This document shows, piece after piece, positions 1-8,785 of a DNA stretch of 55,516 nt. The position numbers and the translations under genes were made by a program. The notes below the pieces were generated by a model that saw only the letters and a list, made by a program, of their open reading frames with translations, was not told where the DNA came from and searched no databases. The stretch's first letter is position 1. Every line of letters begins with the position of its first letter. Source of the stretch: Sediminibacterium sp. (lineage in GTDB: Bacteria; Bacteroidota; Bacteroidia; Chitinophagales; Chitinophagaceae); NCBI RefSeq assembly GCF_019264485.1, contig NZ_JAHVAA010000010.1, forward strand, positions 1-55,516, read 5' to 3'.

Positions 1-62
1 GCGTTCCCTCGTTCTCTGCGGTGAAAATTCGAGTAAATTCACCGCAGAGAACGAGGGAACGC
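1..62. repeat. Inverted repeat, CAGAGAACG family, copy 1
   Basis: Bases 1-24 and 39-62 are perfect 24-base inverted arms around a 14-base spacer. The arm contains the word ACCGCAGAGAACG, which returns in the hairpins at 2856-2907 and 4038-4084. A partial direct copy of the word (GCAGAGATGACCGCAG) follows at 61-76, just before the first gene. The left edge of the window may cut the element. Confidence 0.9.
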
Positions 63-85
63 AGAGATGACCGCAGGGTTTTTTT

Positions 86-1033
86 ATGAAGAAGTTTTTA
101 TTGATACCATTTTTACTCTTTTGTGTATTTGTACATGCACAACGCATTACTGTAGCCAAAGATGGCACAGGTCAATACACAACTGTGCAGGCTGCTTTTG
201 ATGCTATACCCTCCGGCAATACAAAACCTGTAACCATTTTTGTAAAGAAAGGCATCTACAAGGAAAGACTTGTACTCGATACACGCAAAGATTTTATCCG
301 GCTCATCGGCGAGGATAAAATGAATACCATTCTCACTTACGATAACCACGCCGGTAAAAAACTACCCAATGGCGATACCATCAACACCTGGTCATCGGCC
401 AGTTTCTTTTTATATGCCAATGATTTTTATGCAGAGAATATCAGCTTTGAAAACAATGCAGGTTTTACTGCGGGGCAGGCTGTAGCTGTATTTGCCAATG
501 GCGACAGACTCAGTTTTAATAACTGTCGTTTTCTGGGTTTTCAGGATGTATTGTTTTGTAGTGGTGCGGGCAGTAGACAGTATTATAAAGACTGTTACAT
601 AGAAGGTAGTACCGATTTTATTTTTGGTCCGGCAACGGCTGTGTTTCAAAACTGTACCATTCACAGCAAAAAGAACTCGCATGTAACAGCAGCGTCAACA
701 CCGAGAGAAGTGCCTTATGGTTTTGTTTTTTTTGATTGCAGACTCACGGCAGATGCAGCATTTAAAAAAGTATCGCTGGGTCGTCCATGGCAGCCACATG
801 CGAGTGTAACGTATATACGCTGCGAAATAGGCGATCATATTATTGCTGAAGGATGGAACAATTGGCGCAACCCTGCCAATGAAGCCACCGTTCGTTATGC
901 AGAATATAAAAACACCGGCCCCGGTGCACAAGTATCAGCAAGACCTGCATGGATTAAGCAGTTGAGTGACGAAGAGGTGAAAAAATATACGCTCAAAAAT
1001 ATTTTCGGAGATTGGGTGCCGATTATTAATTGA
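86..1033 (+). CDS. Secreted pectin methylesterase (CE8)
   Basis: A 315-residue carbohydrate esterase family 8 protein that removes methyl esters from homogalacturonan, releasing methanol and exposing substrate for lyases and polygalacturonases. Residues 1-18 form a signal peptide ending VHAQ, so it acts in the periplasm or outside. The right-handed beta-helix signatures are visible: QAVAVF (Q131), GFQDVLF (Q153, D154), IEGSTDFIFG (D177) and LGRPW (R233, W235). These match the family's oxyanion-hole glutamines, catalytic aspartates and substrate-binding Arg/Trp. Length is normal for a single-domain bacterial enzyme. The ATG is about 24 bases after the repeat at 1-62, and an inverted repeat separates it from the GH43 gene downstream. 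Family assignment is secure; the exact preferred pectin is not visible. Confidence 0.95.
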   Translation: MKKFLLIPFLLFCVFVHAQRITVAKDGTGQYTTVQAAFDAIPSGNTKPVTIFVKKGIYKERLVLDTRKDFIRLIGEDKMNTILTYDNHAGKKLPNGDTINTWSSASFFLYANDFYAENISFENNAGFTAGQAVAVFANGDRLSFNNCRFLGFQDVLFCSGAGSRQYYKDCYIEGSTDFIFGPATAVFQNCTIHSKKNSHVTAASTPREVPYGFVFFDCRLTADAAFKKVSLGRPWQPHASVTYIRCEIGDHIIAEGWNNWRNPANEATVRYAEYKNTGPGAQVSARPAWIKQLSDEEVKKYTLKNIFGDWVPIIN

Positions 1034-1043
1034 TGTTTTTTTT

Positions 1044-1184
1044 ACCACAGAGTTACACGGAGTGAGGAACAGAGTTTCACAGAGGGTTGCGAAGTAATGG
1101 TGGTATGCCAAAAAGAAAGTGCAGTATAATTTTCTAAACACACCTCCGTGCTACTCCGTGCCTCACTCCGTGTAACTCTGTGGT
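1044..1184. repeat. Inverted repeat, CACAGAGTTACACGGAG family, copy 1
   Basis: Arms 1044-1067 and 1161-1184 are perfect 24-base inverted repeats containing ACCACAGAGTTACACGGAGT. The spacer carries diverged copies of the same word on both sides (GAACAGAGTTTCACAGAGG, and a CTCCGTGCTACTCCGTG stretch near 1145). It fills the gap between the pectin methylesterase and GH43 genes. A second copy lies at 42867-42960. Confidence 0.9.
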
Positions 1185-1206
1185 TAACTACAATCAAGCA
1201 ACTAAA

Positions 1207-2832
1207 ATGATAAACCCTCAACTGATATTCTTCTCGCTTCTGTTCATCACGCTGCAAGCATCTGCTCAGCAATCATTTATTTCAAAAGCATGGGTAGCAG
1301 ATCAAAAAAACGGGACTTATAAAAATCCAATTTTACACGCCGATTATTCCGATCCGGATGCGATAAGGGTGGGGGATGATTTTTATATGACGGCATCATC
1401 ATTTAATGCAGCACCCGGTTTACCCATTCTTCATTCCAAAGATTTAGTGAACTGGAATCTTATTGCTTATGCATTACCTCAACAGATTCCGGTTGATCAT
1501 TTTTCAACCGTACAACATGGCAATGGCGTATGGGCGCCTTCTATCCGCTATCATAAAGGCGAATTTTATATTTATTATCCCGATCCCGATTTTGGTATCT
1601 ATCTCACCAAAGCCAAAGACCCGCGCGGTCCCTGGTCTGCACCAATGATGGTAGAAGCAGGTAAAGGGTTGATTGATCCTTGTCCGCTCTGGGATAAAGA
1701 TGGGAAAGTCTATCTCGTTCATGCTTATGCCGGAAGCAGGGCAGGTATCAAAAGCATTATAGTGGTAAAACCCATGAATACAGCTGGTACTAAAACAACA
1801 GGTGCAGGCCGATTGGTATACGACGGTCATGCAACAGACCCCACCATTGAAGGCCCTAAGTTTTACCAGCGAAACGGATACTATTACATTTTTGCACCGG
1901 CAGGTGGTGTATCAACCGGCTGGCAATTGGTATTGCGTTCCAAAAATATTTATGGCCCTTATGAAAGAAAAGTAGTGATGGATCAGGGAACAACAATCAT
2001 CAATGGTCCACACCAGGGTGCCTGGGTAAATACAACAACAGGTGAAAACTGGTTTTTGCATTTTCAGGATAAGGAAGCTTATGGTCGCGTAGTACACCTG
2101 CAACCCATGTTATGGAAAAATGACTGGCCTGTTATTGGTATTGACAAGGATGGAGATGGTAAAGGAGAACCGGTATCAGTTTATAAAAAACCCAACGTGG
2201 GTAAAACCTATCCTGTTCAGACAGTAGCAGACAGTGATGAGTTTAATGAAAACAAATTAGGACTGCAATGGCAATGGCAGGCCAATGCAAAAGCCACCTT
2301 GCATTTTATGCAACCTGCGGAAGGAATGCTACGTTTGTTTTCAGACAGGCAACCTGATGCTGCTAAAAATTTATGGGATGTGCCTAATCTTCTCCTGCAA
2401 AAATTTCCTGCAGAAACATTTACTGCCACTACTAAACTGAAGTTTTCTCCCAACACAAAAATTGAAAACGAAAGGGCAGGGCTGGTAGTAATGGGTCTCA
2501 GTTATGCAGGGCTTGTCATCAAACAAAATAAAGAAAACCTGATACTGTCTTATGTTGAAACCAAAGCAGCAGACAAAGGAACAGTTGAAACAGAAAAACC
2601 AATCGCAGCCATTTCAAAAAACTGGTTGTATTTGCGCGTGAAAGTAGAGAAAGGTGCTGTTTGTAGTTTTAGTTATAGTATCGATAATATCAACTTCACT
2701 GATGCAGGCATTTCATTTACTGCTATGCCGGGTAAATGGGTGGGTGCCAAACTGGGTTTGTTCTGTACAAGAACCACCTCTACCAACGATGCCGGATTTC
2801 TCGATATCGATTGGTGGCGTATAACCGAGTAA
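1207..2832 (+). CDS. Secreted GH43 family glycosidase with C-terminal beta-sandwich domain
   Basis: A 541-residue glycoside hydrolase of family 43. Relatives in pectin loci remove arabinose, xylose or galactose from side chains, and the sequence alone does not fix which. The ATG at 1207 gives a good signal peptide (LLFITLQASAQ). An upstream in-frame GTG at 1180 lies inside the preceding repeat and is rejected. Residues about 36-330 form the five-bladed propeller with the three family acids: D49 in DYSDPDAI, D157 in LIDPCPLWD and E215 in IEGPKF. Residues about 350-541 form a concanavalin-like domain of the type often appended to GH43 xylosidases and arabinofuranosidases. The gene is convergent with the lacI-type gene; two hairpins separate them. 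Confidence 0.92.
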   Translation: MINPQLIFFSLLFITLQASAQQSFISKAWVADQKNGTYKNPILHADYSDPDAIRVGDDFYMTASSFNAAPGLPILHSKDLVNWNLIAYALPQQIPVDHFSTVQHGNGVWAPSIRYHKGEFYIYYPDPDFGIYLTKAKDPRGPWSAPMMVEAGKGLIDPCPLWDKDGKVYLVHAYAGSRAGIKSIIVVKPMNTAGTKTTGAGRLVYDGHATDPTIEGPKFYQRNGYYYIFAPAGGVSTGWQLVLRSKNIYGPYERKVVMDQGTTIINGPHQGAWVNTTTGENWFLHFQDKEAYGRVVHLQPMLWKNDWPVIGIDKDGDGKGEPVSVYKKPNVGKTYPVQTVADSDEFNENKLGLQWQWQANAKATLHFMQPAEGMLRLFSDRQPDAAKNLWDVPNLLLQKFPAETFTATTKLKFSPNTKIENERAGLVVMGLSYAGLVIKQNKENLILSYVETKAADKGTVETEKPIAAISKNWLYLRVKVEKGAVCSFSYSIDNINFTDAGISFTAMPGKWVGAKLGLFCTRTTSTNDAGFLDIDWWRITE

Positions 2833-2855
2833 ACTCTCCGCGTAACCTCTGCGTC

Positions 2856-2907
2856 CTCTCGTTCTCTGCGGTGAACTTACTCGAATATTCACCGCAGAGA
2901 ACGAGAG
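2856..2907. repeat. Inverted repeat, CAGAGAACG family, copy 2
   Basis: Perfect 20-base arms at 2856-2875 and 2888-2907 (TTCACCGCAGAGAACGAGAG on the right). It sits just after the GH43 stop codon and between convergent genes, where a hairpin could serve as a two-way terminator, although no T-run follows. The flank repeats the GCAGAGATGACCGCAG-like tail also seen at 61-76. Confidence 0.9.
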
Positions 2908-2933
2908 AACACAGAGATGACCGCAGGGGCCTT

Positions 2934-2956
2934 GCCCGGGATTTTAATCCCGGGTT
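2934..2956. repeat. Solitary REP-like palindrome
   Basis: CCCGGGATTTTAATCCCGGG is a perfect 20-base palindrome. It closely resembles the units of the array at 31119-31512 (CCCGGATTGAAATCCGGGG) and lies about 28 kb from it, at the 3' ends of the convergent GH43 and lacI-type genes. Confidence 0.8.
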
Positions 2957-2964
2957 GGATGAAA

Positions 2965-3999
2965 TTATTTTTTTCTTGAAGTGGATTCTCTGATAAAAAG
3001 ATCGGGTTGCAACATTTTTGTTTCGAAATCTTTAACCGGTCTTTTACTTTCAATCAGGTTAAGCAATAATTCAGTGGCCACCTGGCCCATTTCAAATGCG
3101 GGCTGACGTACCACCGATAAAGAAGGCGATAATAATTCCGTCAGGTCAATATTGGAGAAACCAATCACAGCAATATCTTGGGGTACACGAATACCTCTTG
3201 CCTTAAAATAGCGCAGACAATTGGTGGTTAACTTATCTGCTGCTGCAAAAATGGCATCTGGTTTCTTTTTCTGTTTGAATAAACTGTCTAATGCCTGCTC
3301 CACTTCATCGTAGACCAGTCCGCCATGCAAACAAAATTTCACCAACGATTCATCATACTTGATCTTATGGTCTTCGAGTGCTGCCTGGTAACCACCCAAA
3401 CGATCGCGTGTGATTGATAAGTATTCAGCATTTGCCAAAGCCGCAATATGTTTATACCCGCTTTCAATTAAGTGTTTGGTGGCATCATAGCCACCTTTTT
3501 TATTGTCAACAATTACTTTATGGGTATCTATTTCATCTACAATACGGTCGAAAAAAACGATAGGATAACCACGTTCGTGTAAATGCTTGAGGTGACTCAG
3601 GTCTCTTGTTTCAGAAGCCAGTGAAATAAGTAAACCATCAATGGAGCGGGAAGCCAGGTATTGAACATTGATCAGTTCACGCTCAAAAGATTCATGGCTT
3701 TGGGTGATGATTACATTATAACCCTTGTCATAGGCAATAGATTCAATACCATTAATGATCTGCGAAAAAAAGCTATTGGCAATTTCTGCTACCACAATAC
3801 CAATAGAACGGGTTCTTTTTTCTTTTAGGCTGAGTGCAATAGGATTGGGTCGGTAATTGATCTTTTCTGCATATTCCAGTACCATCTTCTTGGTTTCCGG
3901 ACTAATCTCATAACTATCACGCAATGCCCTCGACACTGTGGAGGTAGAAAGTCCCAGTTCTTTGGCAATGTCTTTGATGGTTACAGCTTCGTATTTCAT
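2965..3999 (-). CDS. LacI-family transcriptional regulator, probably of the pectin locus
   Basis: A 344-residue LacI/GalR-type regulator. From the ATG at 3999 the protein opens with the helix-turn-helix TIKDIAKELGLSTSTVSRAL at residues about 6-25, followed by the hinge helix (ISPETKKMVLEYAEKINYRPN) and a periplasmic-binding-protein-like effector domain to the end. A longer reading frame starts at 4071, but its 24 extra residues are encoded by the repeat at 4038-4084, so 3999 is chosen. It is divergent from the CE12-GH28 operon and embedded among pectin genes. A role as local regulator responding to a pectin breakdown product is inferred from position. The effector cannot be named. Confidence 0.92.
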   Translation of the reverse strand: MKYEAVTIKDIAKELGLSTSTVSRALRDSYEISPETKKMVLEYAEKINYRPNPIALSLKEKRTRSIGIVVAEIANSFFSQIINGIESIAYDKGYNVIITQSHESFERELINVQYLASRSIDGLLISLASETRDLSHLKHLHERGYPIVFFDRIVDEIDTHKVIVDNKKGGYDATKHLIESGYKHIAALANAEYLSITRDRLGGYQAALEDHKIKYDESLVKFCLHGGLVYDEVEQALDSLFKQKKKPDAIFAAADKLTTNCLRYFKARGIRVPQDIAVIGFSNIDLTELLSPSLSVVRQPAFEMGQVATELLLNLIESKRPVKDFETKMLQPDLFIRESTSRKK

Positions 4000-4037
4000 A
4001 TTATCATACTTAACCTCTGCGTTGATCTCCCCGTTCT

Positions 4038-4084
4038 CCCGTTCTCTGCGGTGAACTACTCGAATACTCACCGCAGAGAACGGG
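4038..4084. repeat. Inverted repeat, CAGAGAACG family, copy 3
   Basis: Arms 4038-4054 and 4068-4084 are perfect 17-base inverted repeats (TCACCGCAGAGAACGGG). The element lies in the 5' leader or promoter region of the lacI-type gene, unlike copy 2, which is at gene ends. Confidence 0.88.
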
Positions 4085-4463
4085 GGGTATACGCAGAGAT
4101 GGGGTTAAAAGTACGTTTTTTCCGATTGGGGGTACTGAGTGCAGAAAGACAGACTTAACTGGCTGATTTTGATAGTAGTTATCATTCCGTAAAATGACCT
4201 TCGTTACCGGGAACGATTGCGTAAAAAAACTGCCCCCAGAACTTTCCTGCTAGTGAATATGTGAGTAGACTTGTTGACTGATTGATTGCAGCCTTTGAGG
4301 TATGTAATACAATCAAATGCTTGCCATGAGGTTCATCAGCAGAACATACCAGGATTATGCAACAAAAACCATGTTTATAACTGGTAAAGGCAGCTGTGAT
4401 GACAGGCAGCAAATACTAACGCTTGTTTTGTTTATTGGTATATCGGCGAAAGCCAAATTTTAC

Positions 4464-4494
4464 AGCTATACAGGTTATCCTGTATAGCTTTTTT
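4464..4494 (+). promoter_or_regulatory. Palindrome with T-run before CE12-GH28: operator or attenuator
   Basis: AGCTATACAGG and CCTGTATAGCT are perfect 11-base arms around TTAT, followed by six T. The shape is that of an intrinsic terminator, yet no plus-strand gene lies upstream. It is immediately before a near-consensus -7 box (TATTTTG, 4503-4509), so its right arm falls where the upstream promoter box would be. That fits either an operator for the adjacent LacI-type regulator or a leader attenuator. Confidence 0.55.
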
Positions 4495-4529
4495 ATATGC
4501 ATTATTTTGTAGTGTTGAAAATGAATAGT

Positions 4530-6866
4530 ATGAAACGCATTGTTTATTTCACCTTGTTACTCGCTTTGCTGGGTTTTGAATTACCGGAAAAGAAAGTCCG
4601 CTTTTTTATGATTGGTGATTCAACCATGGCCGATAAACCATTGGCCGGTAATCCGGAGCGTGGCTGGGGACAATTGTTTCCGCAGTTGTTAACCAGTGAA
4701 GTAGAAGTACGTAATCATGCAGTTAATGGACGCAGTACCAAAAGTTTTGTAAAAGAAGGCCGATGGGATTCTGTGATGAAACAACTGCGTTCAGGTGATT
4801 ATGTATTTATTCAGTTTGGACATAATGATTCCAAAATAACAGACAGTAACCGCTATGCGGCCCCTCAAACCACCTACAGAAACAGTCTGATCCGTTTTGT
4901 AAATGATGCCAGATCGAAAGGTGCCAATCCAATTTTGGTAACACCTGTTATGCGCAGAAAATTTGATAGCAAAGGTGCTTTTGTAGACCAGCACGGAGAA
5001 TACCCCGGTGTAGTGAGGGAGATTGCCAAACAAATGAATGTTCAGTTGATTGACTTACACCAGAGCAGTCAGAAACTGATTGAACAACATGGTGTGGAAG
5101 GATCAAAGAAAATGTTTTTGTGGATTGATCCACGCCATTATACGGCGATGTTTGAAGGCAAAAAAGACGATACCCATTTTTCTGATTATGGTGCCATATC
5201 TGTAGCATCGCTGGTTTGTGCGGAGATGAAACAAAAAAATATAGCAGCTCAGTATTTAAAAGTTTCTGTACATCCTGAGAAATATGAGTATGAGTTACCC
5301 AAAATATATTCCCCCCATTTTAAAAAAGATACTTTCTCTGTAGTTAACTACGGCGCAAAAAACGATGGCATTACGCTGAATACCATCGCTATCAATAAAA
5401 CCATAGAAGCCTGTGCGGCCAATGGAGGAGGTGTTGTACTGATACCTGCCGGTTTATGGTTAACGGGTCCTATTACGCTGAAGAGTAATGTGGAACTGCA
5501 TACTGCCATCAATTCAGTTATTCTGTTTACAGATGACAGGAAAGAGTATCCACTGGTAAAATCATCTTTTGAAGGTGTTAATGCAGCACGTTGTCAGTCG
5601 CCCATTACTGCGGAAGGTCTGGAGAATATTGCCATTACGGGTCATGGTATTTTTCATGGATCAGGTGATGCATGGCGCCCATTGAAGAGAAATAAACTCA
5701 CTGAATCTGAATGGAAGAAACATATTGCACGTGGCGGTGTGGTAACAGAAGATAAAACCACCTGGTACTCATCGGCCGGCGCATTGAAAGGTTCGCTTAC
5801 CAACAATATCGGTAAACTGTTACCGGGTCTGGAGTTAAAAGACTTTGAAGAGATCAGAGATTTTCTTCGCCCCAATATGCTGCGTATACTCGATTGTAAA
5901 AATGTACTGCTGGAAGGCGTAACTTTTGAAAACTCCCCTGCATGGACTATGCACCTGGTTACGAGTCAGCACATCACGATCAAAAATGTATCCGTAAAAA
6001 ATCCATGGTATGGACAGAACACAGATGCCCTCGATCTGGAAGCCTGTGCCAATGTACTGGTTGATGGATGTAAGTTTGATACAGGCGATGATGGTATCTG
6101 TATTAAATCGGGCAGGGATGAAGAAGGAAGAAAAAGAGGCATTCCAACAGAAAATGTCATTGCAAAAAACACTACGGTATATCATGCGCATGGTGGTTTT
6201 GTAATTGGCAGTGAAATGAGTGGTGGTGCCAAAAACCTGTTTGTATCTGACTGTAGTTTTATTGGAACCGATATAGGTCTGCGTTTTAAAACGGTACGTG
6301 GCCGTGGTGGTGTGGTGGAAAATATTTATGCGGCCAATATCAACATGAAAGACATTCCCGGTGAAGCCATTTCCTTCGATATGTATTATGCCGCAAAAGA
6401 TCCTGTACCATTGGCCGGAGAGGAAAGAGCATTACCCAAAGTAGAAATATTGCCGGTAACAGAAGCTACACCGATATTCAGAAATTTTTATATCAACAAT
6501 ATTGTTTGCAATGGTGCAGCCAAAGCTGTATTTGTAAGAGGTATTCCTGAAATGCGGGTGAGTAATGTGGTATTCAATAACCTTAAGATGAAAACCGATA
6601 AGGGTATTGAATGTACAGAAGCGCAGGGCATCAGCTTTAACAATGTGTACCTGCAACCTACAGATACCAACCCTCTCGTGCATATACAGAATAGTGCAGA
6701 CATTAGTTTTAATGAACTACGTTATGCGCCCAATCCGGCAATGATCATGAGCATTAACGGCGACCGTAATGGCAAAGTAAAAGTAACAGGTGCCGATCTT
6801 TCATCTTTCAAAAACAAAACAGAGTTCCGCTATGGTGCCAATACAGCATTACTGGAACTGAAATAA
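4530..6866 (+). CDS. Secreted fusion of rhamnogalacturonan acetylesterase (CE12) and GH28 polygalacturonase-type hydrolase
   Basis: A 778-residue two-domain enzyme. Residues about 22-250 are an SGNH/GDSL esterase of the rhamnogalacturonan acetylesterase type: GDSTMAD (S31), NHAVNGRS, FGHND (N99) and DDTHFSDYG (D213, H216). Residues about 262-778 are a GH28 beta-helix with NTDALDLE, DTGDDGICIKSG (adjacent Asp pair), HGGFVIGSEMSGG and RFKTVRGRGG, the conserved acid and binding motifs. It should deacetylate and then cut galacturonan or rhamnogalacturonan. An in-frame ATG exists at 4497, but it lies next to the palindrome and overlaps the likely promoter. The ATG at 4530 gives a compact N-terminal hydrophobic signal (MKRIVYFTLLLALLGFE). 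It leads an operon continuing to the GH105 gene 4 bases downstream. Confidence 0.92.
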   Translation: MKRIVYFTLLLALLGFELPEKKVRFFMIGDSTMADKPLAGNPERGWGQLFPQLLTSEVEVRNHAVNGRSTKSFVKEGRWDSVMKQLRSGDYVFIQFGHNDSKITDSNRYAAPQTTYRNSLIRFVNDARSKGANPILVTPVMRRKFDSKGAFVDQHGEYPGVVREIAKQMNVQLIDLHQSSQKLIEQHGVEGSKKMFLWIDPRHYTAMFEGKKDDTHFSDYGAISVASLVCAEMKQKNIAAQYLKVSVHPEKYEYELPKIYSPHFKKDTFSVVNYGAKNDGITLNTIAINKTIEACAANGGGVVLIPAGLWLTGPITLKSNVELHTAINSVILFTDDRKEYPLVKSSFEGVNAARCQSPITAEGLENIAITGHGIFHGSGDAWRPLKRNKLTESEWKKHIARGGVVTEDKTTWYSSAGALKGSLTNNIGKLLPGLELKDFEEIRDFLRPNMLRILDCKNVLLEGVTFENSPAWTMHLVTSQHITIKNVSVKNPWYGQNTDALDLEACANVLVDGCKFDTGDDGICIKSGRDEEGRKRGIPTENVIAKNTTVYHAHGGFVIGSEMSGGAKNLFVSDCSFIGTDIGLRFKTVRGRGGVVENIYAANINMKDIPGEAISFDMYYAAKDPVPLAGEERALPKVEILPVTEATPIFRNFYINNIVCNGAAKAVFVRGIPEMRVSNVVFNNLKMKTDKGIECTEAQGISFNNVYLQPTDTNPLVHIQNSADISFNELRYAPNPAMIMSINGDRNGKVKVTGADLSSFKNKTEFRYGANTALLELK

Positions 6867-6870
6867 ACTG

Positions 6871-8784
6871 ATGAAGAAATTTATATACACGATAGCGATC
6901 TTTTTTTTGTTACAGGCCACTACAGTAACAGCACAACAGCCATGGTCTGAACGCATGACGGAAACGGTGATGCAGTTATGGCCCGATAGTATGGCACTAA
7001 AAGCACCACAACCCGCCAAATGGATTTATGACCAGGGGTTGATATTAAAAGCAATAGAAAAAGTATGGCTACGTAGCGGAAACGGGAAATATTTTGAGTA
7101 CATCAAAAAGGGAATGGATTTCTTCGTCAATAAAGACGGCACCATCAGAACCTATAAACAGGGCGATTATAATATAGACAATATTACACCCGGCAGAAAT
7201 CTCCTGTTATTATACGATGTACTTGAAGATGAGAAGTACAGAAAAGCAGCAGCTATACTTCGTGAGCAACTGAAGAACCACCCACGTACCAAAGAAGGTG
7301 GTTTCTGGCACAAGAAAATATATCCATGGCAAATGTGGCTGGATGGTTTGTATATGGGCGAACCTTTTTATGCAGAATATGCCAATCGTTTCAATGAACC
7401 GGCCGCATTCGATGATATTGCCAATCAGTTTATCTGGATGGAACAACATGCCAGAGATGCTAAAACAGGGTTACTCTATCATGCATGGGATGAAAGCAAA
7501 GAGCAGCGATGGGCCAATAAAACAACCGGACAATCTCCTCATTTCTGGGGCCGCGCCATGGGTTGGTATGGCATGGCACTGGTAGATGTATTGGAAATAT
7601 TTCCTGCATCACATCCTAAAAGAATTGAGCTGATCAATATACTAAAACGTTATATCGCTGCTATAAAAAAAGTACAGGATCCGCAGTCGGGTGTATGGTG
7701 GCAGATATTAGATAAAGGAAAAACAAAGGGTAATTATTTAGAAGCATCTGCCTCATCCATGTTCGTATACGCAATGGCAAAAGGTATTCGACTGGGGCAT
7801 TTACCTGTTACAGAAATGGCAACGGTTCAGAAAGCCTATGCAGGTGTATTAAAAACATTTGTTACAGTAGACAATGAAATCGCCAACCTGAATCGTGTTT
7901 GTCAGGTAGCTGGTTTGGGTGGTAATCCTTACAGAGACGGAAGTTTTGACTACTATGTTAGTGAACCCATCATTACCAACGACCCCAAAGGATTGGGCGC
8001 ATTTATTCTGGCAGCTACTGAAATGGAAACATTGACAGAAGCAAAACCCGGCGCTGGTAAAACAGTAATGCTGGACCAGTATTTTAATAATGAAACAAGA
8101 AAGAATAAACAGGGCAACACAGTTTCGTTTCATTATACCTGGGAAGACAGGATGAACAGTGGTTTTGCTTTATGGGGAAACCTGTTCAGCAACCGGGGAG
8201 CAGCCACTCTTTCTTTAAAGGAAGCACCTACAACTGCTAACCTGAAAAAGGCATCGGTGTATATTATTGTTGACCCCGATACTAAGAAAGAAACTGAAAA
8301 TCCGCAATTTATTCAACCCGAACATATAAAAGTTATCAGCGAATGGGTGAAAGCAGGTGGGGTACTGGTTTTAATGGCCAATGATTCAGCCAATACAGAA
8401 CTTGATCATTTCAATCAGCTGGCTGCTTCTTTTGGTATGCAGTTCAATAAAGACAACCGTAATGCTGTAAAAAACAACGCCTACGAAACAGGGTTGATTA
8501 CCGTTGAAAAAGGGAATCCGGTATTTAAAAATGCGGAACGTCTTTTTATTAAAGAGATAGCCACACTTAGTTTAAAAGCACCTGCAAAAGCTTTAATAAA
8601 AGATAAAGAACATATAATAATGGCAGTGGCAAATATTGGTAAAGGAAAAGTATTTGCAGTAGGTGATCCATGGCTGTACAACGAATATGTTGACGGAAGA
8701 AAACTGCCTGCCGGTTTTGATAATTATACAGCAGCAAAAGAATTAGCCAGCTGGTTATTACAAACTGCACGACCAGGAAAATAA
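6871..8784 (+). CDS. Secreted GH105 unsaturated rhamnogalacturonyl hydrolase with extra C-terminal domain
   Basis: A 637-residue protein with a signal peptide (cleavage near VTAQQ). Residues about 24-385 are a six-hairpin GH105 domain with DNITPGR (D103), MWLDGLYMGEPF (D158, the expected catalytic acid) and HFWGRAMGWYGMALVD. Family members hydrolyse the unsaturated uronic acid left at chain ends by pectate or rhamnogalacturonan lyases, yielding 5-keto-4-deoxyuronate for KduI. Residues about 395-637 form a separate domain resembling the DUF4350/GATase-like fold (VYIIVDPD, WVKAGGVLVLMAND, GKGKVFAVGDPWLYNEY), whose role is unknown. It lies 4 bases after CE12-GH28 and 1 base before CE8-PL10, so one operon is very likely. 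Confidence 0.93.
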   Translation: MKKFIYTIAIFFLLQATTVTAQQPWSERMTETVMQLWPDSMALKAPQPAKWIYDQGLILKAIEKVWLRSGNGKYFEYIKKGMDFFVNKDGTIRTYKQGDYNIDNITPGRNLLLLYDVLEDEKYRKAAAILREQLKNHPRTKEGGFWHKKIYPWQMWLDGLYMGEPFYAEYANRFNEPAAFDDIANQFIWMEQHARDAKTGLLYHAWDESKEQRWANKTTGQSPHFWGRAMGWYGMALVDVLEIFPASHPKRIELINILKRYIAAIKKVQDPQSGVWWQILDKGKTKGNYLEASASSMFVYAMAKGIRLGHLPVTEMATVQKAYAGVLKTFVTVDNEIANLNRVCQVAGLGGNPYRDGSFDYYVSEPIITNDPKGLGAFILAATEMETLTEAKPGAGKTVMLDQYFNNETRKNKQGNTVSFHYTWEDRMNSGFALWGNLFSNRGAATLSLKEAPTTANLKKASVYIIVDPDTKKETENPQFIQPEHIKVISEWVKAGGVLVLMANDSANTELDHFNQLAASFGMQFNKDNRNAVKNNAYETGLITVEKGNPVFKNAERLFIKEIATLSLKAPAKALIKDKEHIIMAVANIGKGKVFAVGDPWLYNEYVDGRKLPAGFDNYTAAKELASWLLQTARPGK

Positions 8785-8785
8785 A

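Larger units (their letters stand above)
4000..4529. other. Divergent intergenic region between the lacI-type gene and the CE12-GH28 operon
   Basis: About 530 bases without a convincing gene. It contains the CAGAGAACG hairpin (4038-4084), an AT-rich middle portion in which no homologous coding frame was recognised, and a strong palindrome followed by a T-run at 4464-4494. Promoters for both flanking genes must lie here. Confidence 0.7.

Noticed and set aside
4182..4412. A 76-residue minus-strand frame in the lacI/CE12-GH28 intergenic region
   Set aside because: No recognisable domain or start context; composition looks non-coding.
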